A stretch of 14,480 nucleotides of DNA from Acidobacteriota bacterium (lineage in GTDB: Bacteria; Acidobacteriota; Blastocatellia; Pyrinomonadales; Pyrinomonadaceae). Position 1 is the stretch's first letter, and each line of letters opens with the position of its first letter. Location: positions 1-14,480 of the forward strand of contig JADYZI010000436.1 in assembly GCA_020853255.1 (NCBI GenBank). The letters run 5' to 3'. The position numbers and the translations under genes were made by a program. Under the pieces are notes generated by a model. The model did not search any database. It worked only from the letters and a program-made list of their open reading frames with translations, and had not been told where the DNA came from. Below are positions 14,303 to 14,480 of the stretch, piece by piece.

Positions 14303-14325
14303 TACCGCGGAACTCGGTAATACCG
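14303..14325 (+). promoter_or_regulatory. candidate activator half-sites upstream of the sigma-54 promoter
   Basis: Three alternating half-sites, TACCG (14303-14307), CGGTA (14315-14319) and TACCG (14321-14325), make the palindrome CGGTA-A-TACCG and a wider TACCG-N7-CGGTA repeat. They lie about 60-85 nt upstream of the predicted sigma-54 start, a normal place for an enhancer-binding protein. Confidence 0.35.
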
Positions 14326-14359
14326 CCGTTTGTGCTGGCTTTCGAGACGGAACGAACAA

Positions 14360-14375
14360 TGGCACGGCCTTTGCA
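14360..14375 (+). promoter_or_regulatory. sigma-54 (RpoN) promoter
   Basis: TGGCACGGCCTTTGCA matches the -24/-12 consensus TGGCACG-N4-TTGCA fully, with correct GG-to-GC spacing (GG 14361-14362, GC 14373-14374). The predicted start is near 14386, 37 nt before the ATG at 14423. The stretch 14141-14422 otherwise holds no gene on either strand. Confidence 0.8.
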
Positions 14376-14380
14376 AAACC

Positions 14381-14411
14381 CTTCGCGGATGTCGCTTGAG
14401 GATCCGCGAAG
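14381..14411 (+). other. 10-bp inverted repeat between the sigma-54 promoter and the ribosome site
   Basis: CTTCGCGGAT (14381-14390) is perfectly complementary to ATCCGCGAAG (14402-14411), with an 11-nt loop. It ends one base before the TGGAGGT ribosome site. If transcription starts near 14386, the first five bases are not in the RNA and the stem is shorter. It may then act as DNA (operator) rather than RNA. Confidence 0.5.
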
Positions 14412-14422
14412 ATGGAGGTTGA

Positions 14423-14480
14423 ATGGACTTCATCGCTCAGAAGACCAAGATCTTCGCAATTCTCTTTCTGATCTTTGCAG
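14423..14480 (+). CDS. N-terminal fragment of an unidentified gene (runs off window)
   Basis: Nineteen codons are visible, reading MDFIAQKTKIFAILFLIFA: a short polar start with a Lys pair, then a hydrophobic run, so a signal peptide or first membrane helix. The evidence for a real gene is a strong TGGAGGT ribosome site (14412-14418) four bases before the ATG and the sigma-54 promoter at 14360-14375. The product cannot be named. Genes under sigma-54 often serve pili, flagella, nitrogen or stress functions, but nothing visible selects among these. Confidence 0.65.
   Translation, partial: MDFIAQKTKIFAILFLIFA

Noticed and set aside
1..14480. CRISPR array, tRNA, rRNA or insertion sequence
   Set aside because: No regularly spaced repeats, no tRNA-like cloverleaf that I could recognise and no transposase-like protein were seen on either strand.

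Overview
The window looks like a bacterial chromosome of mid-50s GC with several GTG/TTG starts. The protein families and sequence style (a YbdK-type ligase, a Nas-type molybdoenzyme next to a Rieske protein, Tat-exported and secreted proteins, a sigma-54 promoter) resemble Acidobacteriota, perhaps Blastocatellia/Pyrinomonadales. That placement is an impression from gene content; there is no rRNA or marker gene here to confirm it.

Layout. Positions 1-96 (minus) hold the first 32 codons of a 2-isopropylmalate synthase (leuA). It is divergent from a LysR regulator (266-1150, plus), and the space between contains a good sigma-70 promoter for leuA and palindromic candidate operators. A YbdK/GCS2 carboxylate-amine ligase follows (1254-2375, plus).

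From 2396 to 11089 every gene is on the minus strand. In transcription order: a 120-residue conserved protein (11089-10727); a six-helix NarI/DsrM-like cytochrome b with a C-terminal four-Cys module (10555-9485); a four-helix membrane protein of unknown function (9485-9093); a bis-MGD molybdoenzyme of the assimilatory nitrate reductase type (9086-6852); a universal stress protein (6804-6322); a ferredoxin-like subunit with four [4Fe-4S] clusters (6308-5682); a Rieske 2Fe-2S protein with a twin-arginine motif (5651-5076); and a two-helix membrane protein (5089-4751). Gaps of 1-50 nt or overlaps indicate one operon from the cytochrome b to the two-helix protein. After a 504-nt non-coding stretch full of hairpins come a TDT/SLAC1-type transporter or anion channel (4246-3179) and a Crp/Fnr regulator (3112-2396). 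My reading is a membrane-attached, quinol-linked cytoplasmic molybdenum reductase, nitrate being the best substrate guess. The transporter could move substrate or product, and the Crp/Fnr protein could control the set. The combination (Nas-like catalytic subunit, NrfC-like iron-sulfur subunit, Rieske protein, NarI-like cytochrome b, stress protein inside the operon) matches no standard Nar, Nap or Nas operon and is the main point of interest.

The right end (plus strand) carries a secreted penicillin-acylase-family Ntn hydrolase (11274-13481), a small secreted protein with conserved-looking His/Glu residues at its C-terminus (13556-14140), and a 282-nt gene-free stretch. That stretch contains a near-consensus sigma-54 promoter (14360-14375) with possible activator half-sites upstream. 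It drives a gene of which only the first 19 codons are in the window (14423 onward).
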